A stretch of DNA of 64,000 bases from Episyrphus balteatus. Taxonomy: Eukaryota > Arthropoda > Insecta > Diptera > Syrphidae. Below, piece after piece: positions 1 through 12,930 of the stretch (within the stretch, counting starts at the first letter, position 1; each line of letters opens with the position of its first letter). A program made the translations under genes and the position numbers. The notes below the pieces were generated by a model. It was not told the DNA's origin and did no database searches. It worked only from the letters and a program-made list of their open reading frames with translations. Location: assembly GCF_945859705.1 (NCBI RefSeq), contig NC_079134.1, forward strand, positions 29,049,636 to 29,113,635. Direction: 5' to 3'.

Positions 1-228
1 AAAGCACACCTTTAGTAAAATGGTTTCATAACCCGTAACTTAGCATGGCAACTTTAGATAAAGCTATTTTATTCATTGAAGTGTTTTTGCCGTAAAGTAA
101 AATAATATTTACTAAAGTAATATTTACTAATTTAATTTAACGAAAGTAAACGAACTGCACATTATGTGCGATATTGTTATTTTATGAGAATTGTGTGTGC
201 TCGAGCACTAGTAGTAGCAACACGTTAC

Positions 229-417
229 TTGCCACATGGAAATTACCACATGCAACTTGCCGCATGCAACTTGCCATATGCAACTTTCCAAATGCAACTT
301 GCCACACGCAACTTGCAACATGCCACATACACCTCCACATGTTTCATACTGTATGCCACATGGTACTTGCCACATGCCACGCGCAACTGGCGACATGAAA
401 CATGCAACTTGCCACGT
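229..417. repeat. 14-bp minisatellite (ATGCAACTTGCCAC-like)
   Basis: About a dozen imperfect copies of a 14-bp unit read roughly ATGCAACTTGCCAC, interrupted around 330-360. The repeat keeps several frames open on both strands, which explains the overlapping short ORFs here. These ORFs repeat the same few residues and are not taken as genes. Confidence 0.85.
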
Positions 418-1149
418 GTTGTTTGTTTTTTTCTTTGCCGTACTGCGGCGTACTGCATTTTTAAATACTAAAGTACTGTCAACTCTCAAGGTGAAACGAC
501 AGCCCTGCTGCCCAAATTGTAGATCGCGTAATAATCCATTTGACATTCTTGCCAAAAAACAAATTTTCATACCCACCGTCCCATAAGAAGTATAACTTCA
601 AAAAATATTCTTTTTTTAGTTTTTTCAAACAAAAAAAAATTTAATTCAGTTAAGAAAACCACACTTCATTATGAACCGACTGTTTAACGAATTTGTGTAC
701 CTACATACGTTTTCTTGTAGGAAATTGAATGCTTTACAGAAAAGGAATCCCGAAGCCGATATACATATTTTGACCAAAGTCTCGAAATTGGTTTTGAATA
801 AAAGATATTAGTTCATAATCAAAAGGCTAATGATTCAGGTACAACAAATTACAAATCTATTTTTTCAAGATTTTCGAAAAAAATCCGAAAAAAAAGGTTT
901 TAAAAAAATAATATTTAATTTTTGTGGTGCACTTTTTATATTCAAATATTATTTATAGACCAGTGCCGATGCCTTCAAAAACATTAAAAAGTACAAAAAA
1001 AATCATAGTAGGATGAAACCCATTGGAAAAGGAGGTGAATATGATGAAAATTAAAGGAAAAATAAATTACGGGCGAGCCGAGTTCGGGAAGCGTATGGGT
1101 TGAGTTTTTAATGGTAAAAAATGGTATATCTCGATTTCCGGCAAAACTA
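418..1149. other. AT-rich sequence, no gene seen
   Basis: Only poly-A/T runs and short ORFs without recognisable motifs. Nothing supportable was found here. Confidence 0.6.
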
Positions 1150-3420
1150 CAAGTCCTATAGAAAAAAGTTGTATGACAAAGTTGTAGGTAATAAAAAGAT
1201 CTACAACTTTTGTATCAACAATTTTTTCACATAACCTCAAAATTTATGTGAAAAATTCAAAAAACCGAGTTTTTGGTTTTTTATTTTTATCTTTTTCAAA
1301 AACAAAAATTTTTCTACGAAATTTGGTGAAAACTTACCTTATTATATCCCAAATACACTGTAATTTATTTAATTTAAAATATTTATTTTTTAACTTTTTT
1401 TTGACTTAATACCAAAAAAACACCCTAATTTTCAATCGAAAATTCACGTGTCAAAATATCAGCTTTTTTCAAAAAATCGATGGGTATTTTGTTCGTTAAA
1501 ATCTCTACTTTCCAATAGTGTAAACAAAAATTTACATTAGTATACCATAGTACATGTTCTCGGTAAAAGCAAAAAGCTTGAATTCGAAAAAAACTCGGTT
1601 TTTTGAAAAAAAACTTACAAAAAAAAATTTTGCAATTTTAAAGCCAGTATTTCTTCCATTTTTAAATTTTTACAATTCTCAAAAAGTATAAAATTAATTT
1701 ATTGAAAACAATCATTTTCATCAAAAAAAGCAAAGAAAACCTATAATTTTATCTTCGCACTCTATTGAATCAATTTTTTTCAATGACAAACTATAAAAAA
1801 TTTTATACCGTCTGAAAGCTTATTGTCTTAGCTCAAAATATATATATATATATCAGATCTATGAGACATCTACAAAAAAAGCTAGAATTTTTTGAACTCC
1901 ATGTATTTTCATCAAAAAAGCATAAAAAACATTTATTTTTATGTTCTCATGATATAGAATTAATTTTTTTCAATGACAACCTATATTTAATTTTATATCA
2001 TGTGAAAGCTTATTATTTCACCTTTAACATGACTATTCAATCTTATTTTTGTGATGCCTACAAGTCAACCATATCGAATTTCCAGACTGAGATTACGGTA
2101 CTTCCTACACAGGTGACTGTTCATGGGGCAACAAATCTCCACTGGTGTTTTGAGGTTTTTCGCAAGTTTTTTGATTTAACATTGTGTAGCTTGTAGTTAG
2201 TCTCCCGTTATGTGTGATATACCAAATAAAAGGTAATTGTATCAGGATGCTCATAAAGGTTTAATAAAATTTCTATCTGCCCTTGGTCAAAAGTTATAAC
2301 CTTTTGAATTCTAAAATTTTATTTTACCGTTATCTCAAAATTGTGTTTACGAAAATGATTGAAACCTCGCACACATATAGTCGTAGTCATGGTCTATCAT
2401 TATCTATACCTGTATCTATTAAAGAAAAATAGATAAAAATAAAAAACGATGAAAATCGGTTAAAAACGGTTAAAAAACGTGTTTTTTTTTAAACTTGTTT
2501 CTTCTGTTATTCAGTCAAAACTCACTAAACGATTCCAAGTTTTTGCACATGTATCCATAAGGGCAAAACCTACATGTCCTATTAATTTGAGATTTGTTGA
2601 ACGCTCCAAAAAAAAAGCTAAAAATCAAAAACTATCCAAAAATACCCCTAAAAAACAAGGTATTTTTCAAAAACTCATATTTTGAAACGCAGAGTGTTGG
2701 ATAAAAATCCGTATCAGACTCCTAACTTTTTTTTCTCTCATCTTTCACTATGCATCTTAAGAATTGTCAAAAAAATTTCCTTTACCCAAAATCATCATTT
2801 TGTCAGAGCACCAACACGTGTACAACGTTCAAACAAGTTATAGCTTAGTTTCAAATTTTTGTAGAATTTTTTCTTAAATGCAGTTATTCTAAAATTAATC
2901 TCATCTATCTATAGCAAAAAAAAATCAATTCTCTACAACTTCGCGTTTAGATTTTAGCCCAAATGTCATCTTTCCGTTTTACCCCTGTTTACCCTATTAA
3001 ATGACAGAATTTTTAAAAAACCTTCATTTGGATTAAGCATAAGGTTATTATCTTTCAAATAAGCTATAGAAGATTTGTGTATCTCTAATAGTTTATTTTT
3101 AATTTTGAATTGAAATTTTTTGCCGCACCGCGAAAGTGCGAGAGTGTAACTTTAGAAAATGGCGTCACTTTATTGTGGTGGCTGTCATGGTTCATCGATT
3201 AATAAGACGTTATCACGTCAAAAATTCCTGATCAGTGCACGAAACAACAAAAAATATAATATTTGTAAATTTTTGATTGCAAGCAATTTCTTAGGACTAT
3301 TTCTTGATAACTGTGATTTAAAATATCTGAAAACAAGAATATTGGAGCTTTCAAATTCTATTTTCTGAATTTTAATACGAACATCTCAAAAATCAAAAAA
3401 AATCGAAATTGCTGATCATT
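1150..3420 (+). repeat. Dispersed repeat family A, copy 1 (forward)
   Basis: Blocks seen here recur elsewhere in the window: a 'ACATCTACAAAAA-GCT' block (near 1868), a 'GAGATTACGGTA' block (near 2090), a 'GTTATGTGTGATATACC' block (near 2207) and a terminal 'AAAATGGCGTCACTTT' block (near 3157). The same series occurs near 11.2-12.9 kb and 63.1-63.8 kb, and in reverse near 33.7-37.9 kb and 51.4-52.3 kb. No coding capacity is visible. It is probably a non-autonomous transposon, superfamily unknown; the boundaries are approximate. Confidence 0.6.
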
Positions 3421-5270
3421 TTTTGATTTTTTCCATTATTATTAATTTTTTTTTTTAATTGAGACTTTTTTATTCAAATTTCATTAAAATAAATTAATAT
3501 ATGTAAGTTGAGAAAGCTGAAAATTTTCCCCAAGCTCATAATTTAACTCTCAGCTCAGAGAATATAAATTTTTTTTAAAGGTAATTCACCTCACTTTTGA
3601 TATCACCACTACAGGATATGAGACTAAGAATTATATTGACAGCTTATAATTTATTTATATTCTTAAGAAAAATAAATCCTGCATTTTTAAAATGTGAGAC
3701 ATTTTCTACTTATTTTCATAATAAATTTTCGTATGATAAATGGAGTTTTTTCTCAACCCTGTTTAATAATTTTGTATAATGATAAATGGTCTACTAACAA
3801 CAACTCAAGTAAGAAAATGTACTCCACTCTTTTGTACGATATGCATTTTCCGTCAAGGCTATGTAAATTTAAGTCATAACATGACATTTTGACCCAACTT
3901 CTGTCTGCTACCCATAAATTGATGGCTTTTCGTATACACAACCTAGCTAACCAACAAGTTGTAAGCTTCTAATAAAACGTATTACTAATGAAATACCAAC
4001 TTTTATAGTTTCCTTGCTTAAAAAAAGGTACCTGTGCCGTGTGCACTTTTCATATCTAGCCAATTAGGAACAACAAAAAATTCCAAACAGCAAGTTCAAC
4101 CAAACTGACATTTTTATAGGACAACCTTAGTGACACGTTTTGCCAGAGTTTCAAAATTTATCTCGCCTGCCATCGGCGATTAGACCTCCTACTGTTTGAA
4201 AAGCAGAAGTTGAATATTAAAATTAAAAATATTGGCATGTGCTTGCTCACTTAGCTTCGCTGCTAAATTATATACGAAATCGATATACGCACCAAAGCAA
4301 AGACCCAAACCTCAAGATCCAAGTATAGGCAGCAGCAAAAATGCTTTCGCAATTTGCGCGTGTCAGTTGTAATTACTAGACGCCTAAGAGGCTATAGATT
4401 ATCAGACAAACTGATACCAAAACGGAGGAGGGGTGTTGTGGTTCGAATCTTGTTCAGAAAAATTTTTCAATCCAATCTTCACCTTGTACCGATAAAACAC
4501 CTTTAAGAGTGAGAGACTCATTAAAAATAACCGTAAGCGGGCTTCGCTGCTGTCTGAATGCAATTCCGTCGCAACTTTTAGATATATGGATGCCAGCACT
4601 AAGTCTTTCGTTCCTACGCACCCATGCTGCTTGTGTTCACAATAACGTGCAACACTTTCTCAAATTGCCTTCGTCCCTCCCGAACTTTATATGTTTTATA
4701 TTTTAAGATAGTTTCAAACGGAATCCACAGAAGTTCGTTGTTTGGTGGGATGAGAGAAGGGGCTAAAATCGGCGCTCCGCTGTGTTTTGATTAATTATTT
4801 TAAGTTAAATAGACGTCTAACTAATTATACGGCGATAAATTTCATGTTTGTGTCTCCGTAATACAAGCCAATGCCAAACGCCAGGCCAAACCATCACACG
4901 CCAAAAACTCCACGCAAACACAAAATACGCATAGATAAGCGTTATAGTCTCGAAGATTATGTTGAAAATGTGAATTTTTATTTTTATTAAGACTCTGGAA
5001 TTCATCTGTTTCTTAAATAAACGTCTGAAATGATTTAAATTTCACGACATAATGGTTAATGCAATGGATTCTCATGATCTTTTAGCTTCTATCATGTAGA
5101 AGCACAATTTACCTTAGCCGATTAGACTCGATAGAATCGAAGGTAGTGTATTTCCTTAAAATCTATTTAAATGTACACAAACCGAGGACGAAAATGCGGA
5201 GAGCTGACTCTAGAATTAGTAAACTCATAGCTATGTGAAGTAGTTGGCACCCCAAGTGCTATTTTTTTTA
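3421..5270. other. Intergenic, no gene seen
   Basis: AT-rich to mixed sequence without a recognisable protein, RNA gene or clear terminal repeat. The stretch 4200-4700 is less AT-rich, but its ORFs of about 65 aa show no family signature. Confidence 0.5.
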
Positions 5271-5420
5271 ACCTAACTGGTTCGATTGCCCAAGGTAAGC
5301 CCAAGATAGCCCAATTTTTTTTCTTCATTCCACCATTATTTCAAAAGATATCATTCATATCAGAAACCGAAAAATTTATAATTTTTTTCCTGTGAAAAAA
5401 AAAAAAAATCGTTAGTTTAA

Positions 5421-6089
5421 AACCCTGGTTCGTTTACCCAAAGTTAGTCTAAGCTGAACCACCATTTATTTTCGTCATCCTAACTAACCAGATGTAAGTA
5501 GGTACCTAATTTGAAAAAAAGTTTTTTTGTCATAATTTTTTAACCAAGGCCTTGCAAGGGTGTGCTAACGAAAAAAAGTGAATGGATTTTTTTGGAATTA
5601 CATGGTTAATTGAAAAAACTTTAAAAAGTACTATTCGTGTGCTGAAAAAATCCGACAGACAATTTTAATTCTATAAAGCTTTACAGATGAAATTGTTGCT
5701 GTAAGTAGGGAAGAAATCACCTCACACACCATTTTATATTTGTTGTTACTTTTGAAAAAAGTTTGGATTGATTATAATAAGCAAGTAGCTTTTCTAGGTG
5801 CACATATGGCAAACTAAAAAAAAATCAAAGACTTTTACACTTGCAAAAATAATAACTGTAGATATTTTTGTGGTTTTTAAGGTGAAAAAAAAAACAAATT
5901 AAGCTTCTTAACAGGTATGATATTGGGACTGCATTCAATCAAATAAGAATTCTAAGTCAAATAACACCACTGGATTAACTTTTTTAAATTATTATAAATT
6001 AAAAAAGGTCACTGGTGGTGTATGTGTACTATTTTCTTATGGTGGTTTAACCTGGGTTAACCTTGGGCAAACGAACCAGCCACAGGGTT
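5421..6089. mobile_element. MITE with ~45-bp terminal inverted repeats
   Basis: The left end (AACCCTGGTTCGTTTACCC...) is the reverse complement, with a few changes, of the right end at 6043-6089, which finishes ...ACGAACCAGCCACAGGGTT. The match runs about 45 bp, to the word ACCACCAT / ATGGTGGT. The interior is non-coding. A related end word (GGTTCGATTGCCCAAGGTAA) also lies at 5279-5298, suggesting a second, overlapping copy or outer end. No clean target duplication could be fixed, so the superfamily is open. Confidence 0.7.
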
Positions 6090-7072
6090 AAAAATTTTGT
6101 CGTAGTTTTTATATACAACCTTTGGACATAGGCCTTTTTCAAAACAAAAATTGTTAGTTTTTAATATTGCGATTTTATTGCACATTTTTTTTAAAAATTT
6201 TTTTATTAATTTCAAATACCTACAAAAAAATTAAAATGTAATCAATAGTATTGAAATATAAAAAAATTTTAAATCAAAACTAATTCGTTTGAACTTAAAT
6301 TATTACTTTAGCTGGTTAAGAATTGAAATAAAATACTCGTTTACTTTTTTTTTTTTTAATACAAGAAAATCGAATTTTAGTCAAACTGTATTAAACACGT
6401 AAACGAAAATACATTTTTTTGTGTCTGTATTCAGGGTTATCGCCACCAGAAAAAGTACCTAGGTATATAAAACTAATTTGTTTCAGAAAAATGCATTTAG
6501 TAACTTTTTTTCTGATATGTAGAAATTAAAAAATTAAAAATCTGAATTTGCACTATTTTGAAGGCGCTTTGTGTTTTTTCAAAGTTAAATGTATGAATTA
6601 CTGACAAAATTTGATCGGCAATAAGATTTCACTTTACATAGATTGTAAAAAAAAAGAGATAATATCACCATTATTATATTTATGATGAGTAATTACTTTA
6701 AGAAATGTTTTATTTCATTTTAAAGAAGTAAGAAAGAAAATACTTTAAATAATAAAAAAGAAAAATTTTTAACCGTGTACCTATGTATTAGCACTTTTAT
6801 TTTAAGAACTTCATTTATTTATCTGATAGTAAACTCACTTTTAGTTTTTGTTATTTGCTCAATATTTTTGTTTGGACGTTTCCATAGTGTGAGATTTGTA
6901 AGTCAATTGACCTTTTCATTTTATGGTGCCTAAGTGCCATAAAAAAACTGTTTTTTTACGCAAAAATCATTACACAAGTATTTCATTCAAATTTAAACAT
7001 TTTGCTTGCAATATGTTAGGTACTTTTATTTTTTTTTTTAAATTTTTTTTTTGTTTAATTAAGAGCTGTGAA
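6090..7072. other. AT-rich sequence, no gene seen
   Basis: Long A/T runs. No terminal repeats, genes or structured RNAs were recognised. Confidence 0.6.
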
Positions 7073-8034
7073 CAGTGGCGTACGTTGAGTCGCCGGGGCC
7101 CCGGGGTAAGACTAAATTTTGGGGCCCCTTTGATATTTGGGGGCCCCTTAGTTAAAAAAAAATTACGTATACGCCATAGGTTTTTTTTGTATGGCTTATT
7201 TATTTTTGATTTATTTTAATGTTTTAATATGTTCGTAATGCACTTTGCTATACTTACTTAAAATGGCTCTCATAAAAGTAGTAAACTCTTGTACTAGAGG
7301 CCCCCAAAATTAAATATTTAGAGACCCCTAAAATACAAATTTTTTTAGCTTAGAATTGATAGTTCTTGGGGCCTCTTTTCTGAAGTAATAAATACATATT
7401 TTATTTTCCATCATCAGACATATTTTTTTTATTTTGGGGCCCCTGAGAAATTATTTTTAAAGCCTCAAAATTGAGTGGTTAGAGGCCTTTAAAATATAAT
7501 ATAATTTTTTTGGAGCCCAGAATTAATAGGTATTGGGCCTCTGTTCTGAAGTAATATTCGGAATGCCACCAATAACGTAATGTTTTTGTTTTGGGCCCTG
7601 ATGTATTTATGTTGGGGCCCCTGAATTTATAATTAATTTTCCATTTGATTGTTTTGAACCACTTTTGAAGATCCTCAAATAATATTTTTTTGCTTTTTTG
7701 GGGCCCCTAATGTATTATTTGTTGTGGCAAAGATTTTTCAAGTATAATATTTTTTGGGGCCCTAAGATAAAATTATAATTTTTCTTTTAAAAAAGCAGTT
7801 TATTTTTTTTTTGGGGCCCCTGGGGTTACTTTTTTTAAAATCAATATACATATATTGTGTGGCTACCAATGCATTATACATTACACTGCATGACATAATT
7901 TGTCTCCCTGGTTACTTCGTAACTCAATTTATGCTAACAGTTTTTTTCCCCGCATTGTCTCCAGTGGGGGCCCTGGCGTCGGTCGGGGGCCCCGGGGCAC
8001 CGCCCCGCTTGCCCCAAGGGAGTGTACGCCCCTG
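7073..8034. mobile_element. Non-autonomous hAT element, GGGGCCCC-rich
   Basis: The termini are CAGTGGCGTACG... and ...CGTACACTCCC-type (reverse complement CAGGGGCGTACA), the form typical of hAT elements. The element is flanked by an exact 8-bp target duplication, GCTGTGAA (7065-7072 and 8035-8042), also characteristic of hAT. The interior has no transposase but carries many GGGGCCCC or GGCCCC words at roughly 60-120-bp spacing. A second copy in the opposite orientation lies at 29321-30226. The 76-aa ORF at its right end is a by-product of the GC-rich terminus. Confidence 0.9.
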
Positions 8035-8042
8035 GCTGTGAA

Positions 8043-9690
8043 AGTACTCGTAAGGTAAATTAAAAATTTACTAACGCGTGCTGTGTATTAACTCAAATTT
8101 CGATTCCTTAAGGCAATTTATTTTTGAGTTTTTTAAATCATATGAATTTTGAATATCGATAAAGCCTTTTTTATCTACTTTTTTTATAAATGAAATATTT
8201 TGAAAATTTTTCAAAAAAAAAGTTGATATACCATTTTTAAGAAACTATTTATCAGCATTTAAAAAGTAAATTTTTAAAAGATTTCACTGACCCGTTTACA
8301 AAAATAGATTTTCAAAATATGCAACTGTGTTGCATATACGGCCTTTATAAAAAGACTGTATGAAAAAGTTTGCAAAAGTATATATCGCGCATTCAGTTAA
8401 TTCTTAGAAAAAGACAACCTGTTTCATTATTTAGTCAAAATAAGATTTGGATTACTATTATTTACGCAAACTTTAACGGTCACTGTGGTGTATGCGTAAC
8501 TTTTTTTTCGAATTTTTATTTAAAATTGCTCTGTTCTTGAGTAATTTAGCAGCAGTAATGATAGGAAGGGAAAAGCAATACCTACCTGCCGAACAAAAAA
8601 AAAGCGTTAGCTCCTTAAACAGCATTGACCATACTTAAACAAAGTTACAGAATCTACACACATAAAAGACAAATTTACCTCCTGAACTATGAAGAAAGAG
8701 AAAGACTGATTGCGTAGCAGTAAGTAATGCGGAAAGTGTATATATGTACATAGTATCTCGGCGGAACGATAAATTATTCAGGCCGACCAATAAATTTGTC
8801 AAAAGATAACAACATGAAGTTTCTATATGCCACGATCTTAAAGCAGTGTATAACGCAGGCGCGAAGTCTCCAACGAAAAAAAATAATATCAAAAAGTTGT
8901 TACTACAGACGACCGACCCAAGACGACGACCGAGCGTTAGAATCCAACGTCAAAAGTGTGTGCGTCTGAAAGAAAAATCTATGCGAAATAGTTAGTTACT
9001 GCTGCTGTATATAGCTGCTGAATAGCTGCTAGTTAACTGTCTCATTGCTATATGGCACGAAAAATGTGGCCCGCCTGTCAATTGAGTGGCGCATGGAGGC
9101 GATTCCATTAAAATATCAGGTGCTTCATGGAATTTATTGGCGCATAAGTTCACGCATAAATAATTTTTTGTTCTATACCTAACACCAAGTGAAAGAAAGG
9201 ATGGTCGAAGATGCACCAAACTCCTCGACGACGGTCATCGTACGTCGCGTCTGGTGTCGGTTCGATGGCAGCTGGTCTTTTATGACAGCCACGCATCCTC
9301 TGACATAATAAACGGAAATTGGATTTTTGTCCTCATGATCGTCGTGTGTTTGGGATGCAAGTACCGCTGCCAGACTATAGTGTCTTCCATTACCTCCCAG
9401 ATAGAATCTTCTGTCAGACTTAAGGTTGCCCATGATAGAAATAACTATCACCCATTTGAAAGAATTATGACTTAGATTGTGTGTGTCTGGCGCTTGTCTG
9501 GAAAATGGTCTGCCTTGGTTTTGCAATTAAAAAAGTCTCAAATCTTTGTCATTTCAAGAGGAGTCTTATCTGTGAATTATTAGACCAAGAACCCACAGCC
9601 GTTCTGGTGTCAAAAAAAAAACGACCAGGTCGTGTTCGAGTCGGAAATAACTTGCCAACCTCAAACTTTTTTCACTAAGACTTTATTAAA
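8043..9690. other. Non-repetitive block, no recognised gene
   Basis: 8043-8600 is AT-rich. From about 8600 to 9690 the sequence becomes more GC-balanced and shows no similarity to other parts of the window. ORFs of up to 115 aa (9179-9526, minus) have no recognisable domain and no good start or splice context. It could be unique intergenic, intronic or regulatory DNA. Confidence 0.4.
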
Positions 9691-10173
9691 AAAAAAGTTT
9701 TTGTCTGTAAAGTCGTTTTACGGACGATAATTTTACATGATAACGTCATAAGAAAATAGGTTATGTGCTTTTGTAAAAAAAAAATCATCTAAAAATTATT
9801 TTTTTGTCAATTTTCTTGTAAAAAAATCTATAAGCTAATAAATCTTACTAAAGTACTAAAGCCAAAGATTGAAGAAAAACGGAATATCTTTTTCAATCCA
9901 ATCAAGGGGCACGGTAGTGCCCAGCCAAGTTCTCTAGCAACTTTGGCACTACACCCTTATTTACAGGAAACAACTCAGGCCATTTTCGACCCCCCTCTAA
10001 CTTCCACACCAAAGATGCTAGAAATTTCAAACTCACTACATTTGTTGAACTGGTCCAAACCAAACACCTCACAAAATTTCAGCCTCCTACGATGAGTAGT
10101 TTCTGAGATATAGGGCTTCAAAAATCGCAAAAACCGTAACTGACTCACTGACTCACTGACAGATCATCAAAAT

Positions 10174-10761
10174 TATGGAGAACTTCCCGATATCGTAGAA
10201 ACTTGAAATTTTACACGGTGATAGGACTTGTGGTGTATACAAAGGAAAAAATCGAAAATTTGAGATTTTCAATTCAGGGGGCGTGGCATCCGCCCATTTC
10301 CGCTGAATTTTCATCATATATTATAGAGCACTTCTGATTATCGTAGAATCTTGAAATTTAGTAGAATAGTAGAGCTAGTAGTTTATACAAAGGAAAAAAA
10401 TTAAAACTTGAGGATTTAAGCCAGGGGGCGTGGCAACCGCCCATTTCCGCTGAATTTTCATAAATTATTATAGAGCACTTCTGATTGTCGTAGAATCTTG
10501 AAATTTGGTAGAATAGTAGAGCTAGTAGTTAATACAAAGGAAAAAAATTAAAATTTGAGAATTTCAGCCAGGGGGCGTGGCAACCGCCCATTTCCGCTGA
10601 ATTTTCATAAATTATTATAGAGCACTTCTGATTGTCGTAGAATCTTGAAATTTGGTAGAATGGTGGCGCTGGTAGTTTACACAAAGGAAAAAATTTAAAG
10701 TTTGAGAATTTCAGACAGGGGGCGTGGCAACCACCCATTTTCATTGAATTTTCATCAAATA
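10174..10761. repeat. Tandem array, ~147-bp unit, four copies
   Basis: The phrase TTATAGAGCACTTCTGATT recurs at 10321, 10468 and 10615, a period of exactly 147. A more diverged first unit starts near 10174. Every unit contains GGGGGCGTGGCAACCGCCCA (or a close variant), itself an imperfect stem, followed by TTTCCGCTGAATTTTCAT. The array is preceded by a short TGACTCAC run near 10141. Non-coding. Confidence 0.9.
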
Positions 10762-10806
10762 TAGAGATTTTATATTCTACAGCCATACCTTGCAAAAAGT
10801 AGTGAA

Positions 10807-11150
10807 ATCACAACAAAAACATTACTGTTAAAAAAAGAGCCAAGTTCTCCTATGATGAAATTATGCTGGCACAAAAAGTACTGAGATGTAAAAGTGTACC
10901 AAGTTCTAAAGTTTGGGTTCAAATTCGTATCAATAAAATTTTGATTGTTTACTTGGCAATTTTTGAAATAACTTTAAAAATCGATTTTTAAAAAAAATTG
11001 TCAAGAGAACAATCAAAATTTTATTGATACGAATTTGAACCCAAACTTTAGAACTTGGTACACTTTTACATCTCAGTACTTTTTGTGCCAGCATAATTTC
11101 AACATAGGAGAACTTGGCTCTTTTTTTAACAGTAATGTTTTTGTTGTGAT
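10807..11150. mobile_element. 344-bp near-perfect hairpin MITE
   Basis: The first ~150 bp (starting ATCACAACAAAAACATTACT) are repeated almost without change as reverse complement up to 11150, with a ~45-bp centre. Both arms contain the word for 'GAGCCAAGTTCTCCTATG'. Transcribed RNA would form one long stem. No target duplication is obvious. Confidence 0.85.
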
Positions 11151-11858
11151 CATAATTTACAGGAAAGAGCTAAAAAAATTACCCTTTTTTTTCTTTTCTC
11201 ATCAATTTTTTATATAAAAAGCTTACAAAAAAATTAAATCATTAAAAAGCTCAATATTTTTTCCAAAGAATAAAACCATATTTAAATTTTTACAATGCGA
11301 AAAAAGTATAAAAAAAAATATATTAAAAACAATCAGTTTTTATGAAAAAAGTAAAAAAATCAAACTTTTCTTTCGTTTCCTTACCGAAAAATCCGTTTTT
11401 TTCTATCACAACCTATAATAATTTTTATACCATCAAAAACCTATTGTTTCACCTCAAAATATTCATATCAACCATGTCTGTACGCCATCTACAAAAAGAA
11501 CTGGAAGTTTTAGAACTCAATCAATTTTCATAAAAAAAAGCAAGAAAATCACACTTTTTTTCTTCCATTACCTTAAAGTCGATTTTTTTATATGACAACC
11601 TATATTAAACTTTATATCATCTGAAAGCTTATTATTTCAGCTTTAATATTATGATTCAATCATATCTGTATGATGCCTACAAAAAAGTAAGTATTTTTTA
11701 AAGCCAACCATGTCAAACTGAGATTACGGTAGCTGGTCATCGGCAATAGATCTCCACAGGTGGTTTGTGGTATTTTTGAAGTTTTTCAATTTAGAGATAC
11801 ATATATCAAATGAAAGTCAATATTATCAACATGCTCTATTAAGTTAAATCAAAATTGT

Positions 11859-12102
11859 ATATCGTCGGCTTAGAGTGTAAACCTGCTAACTCCACTTTCC
11901 ACACTCGTGAAAAAATTGTTAAAAAATTAAATAATTCTAAATCTTTCAATAAATTCAAGACAGCATAAAGTTATTCCTTAGATTTCATACTATTAAATGT
12001 AAAAGAATGGATAAGATTTGAAAGCTTTTTGTATTTTAAATCAATTTTTATGTGGAGTTAGCAGATGGGAGCTAGCAGGTTTACACTCTAAGCCGACGAT
12101 AT
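11859..12102. mobile_element. 244-bp MITE with ~30-bp terminal inverted repeats
   Basis: The left end ATATCGTCGGCTTAGAGTGT and the following AAACCTGCTA are matched by the reverse complement ending at 12102. The inner words differ slightly (ACTCCAC against a GAGCTAGCAG variant). The interior is AT-rich and non-coding. It lies within family A copy 2. Confidence 0.8.
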
Positions 12103-12930
12103 GCTTTAGAGTCTAGATCAAAATTTATAACGTGTTAAAAAAATAGAACTTTATTTTACCGTTATCTCAAAATTGTGAAACGAAATTGATTGAAATTTTG
12201 GGCAAATTTAGTCCTGTGTATTATCTATATACTGTTAAAGATGAAAATAAAACCGGTTAAAGAATTTGGGGCCAAAAAAACTTGTTTTTCCCATTATTCA
12301 GTCAAAAATATTTTTAAAATTCCAATGTTTTGCATATGCATGAGCATTTCCAATACCTAAATGTCATGTAAACTTGAGATTTTTTGACAGCTTCGAGAAA
12401 TTGTTAAAAATAAAAACCACACAAAAATACCCCTAAGAAGTATTTTATAGGTGTTTTCGAAATGCAGAGACTAAGAAAAAATCCGTAAGAGACGCCTAGT
12501 TTTATTTTTCATTATCTTTTGAATGGCGTTTTTTAAATTGTCAACAAAACTTTCCTCTACCTATAATGATCACTTTGTCAAAGGTCTACCACATGTTTTA
12601 GTTTTAAAAAACCGTTCATAACTTGGTTTTGAAATTTTCTAGAATTTTTTCAATACCTAAAAATAAATTTATCTTTTATTTAAAAAAAGTTCTACTTTCT
12701 ACAACGTTGCGTTTGAAAAATAGAAAATTTTTTACAATTTCTTTTTACCCCTATTTATTCTACTAAATGATTGAATTTGTTATTGCAATTTATGAAACAT
12801 TTCTAAAAATGTTAGGCGGAACGGGAGAAAATGGCGTCACTTTTTCGTGGATGCTGCTATGGTTCATCGATTTATGAGACGTTATCACATCAAAAACCCC
12901 TAATTACCCTATTCAAGGCTTATAAGCCTT

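Larger units (their letters stand above)
9690..12930 (+). repeat. Dispersed repeat family A, copy 2 (forward), with nested insertions
   Basis: The left part contains GTCTGTAAAGTCGTTTTACG, a small stem, as does the copy near 62.41 kb. The right part carries the 'CATCTACAAAAAG', 'GAGATTACGGTAG' and 'AAAATGGCGTCACTTTTTCG' blocks in the same order as copy 1. A 147-bp tandem array, a 344-bp hairpin and a 244-bp MITE sit inside and have separate entries. Boundaries are approximate. Confidence 0.55.

Noticed and set aside
4430..4460. tRNA-like T-loop word GGTTCGAATC
   Set aside because: No matching acceptor, D or anticodon arms can be folded around it.
7811..8041. 76-aa ORF at the right end of the GGGGCCCC hAT element
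   Set aside because: The ORF runs through the GC-rich terminus and the inverted copy at 29.3 kb gives different broken ORFs. No transposase similarity.
9179..9526. 115-aa ORF on the minus strand
   Set aside because: No domain, signal peptide or splice context, and an overlapping ORF on the other strand. Kept only as part of the unassigned unique block.
10174..10761. CRISPR-like array
   Set aside because: The 147-bp units are adjacent with no unique spacers, and the setting is clearly eukaryotic.
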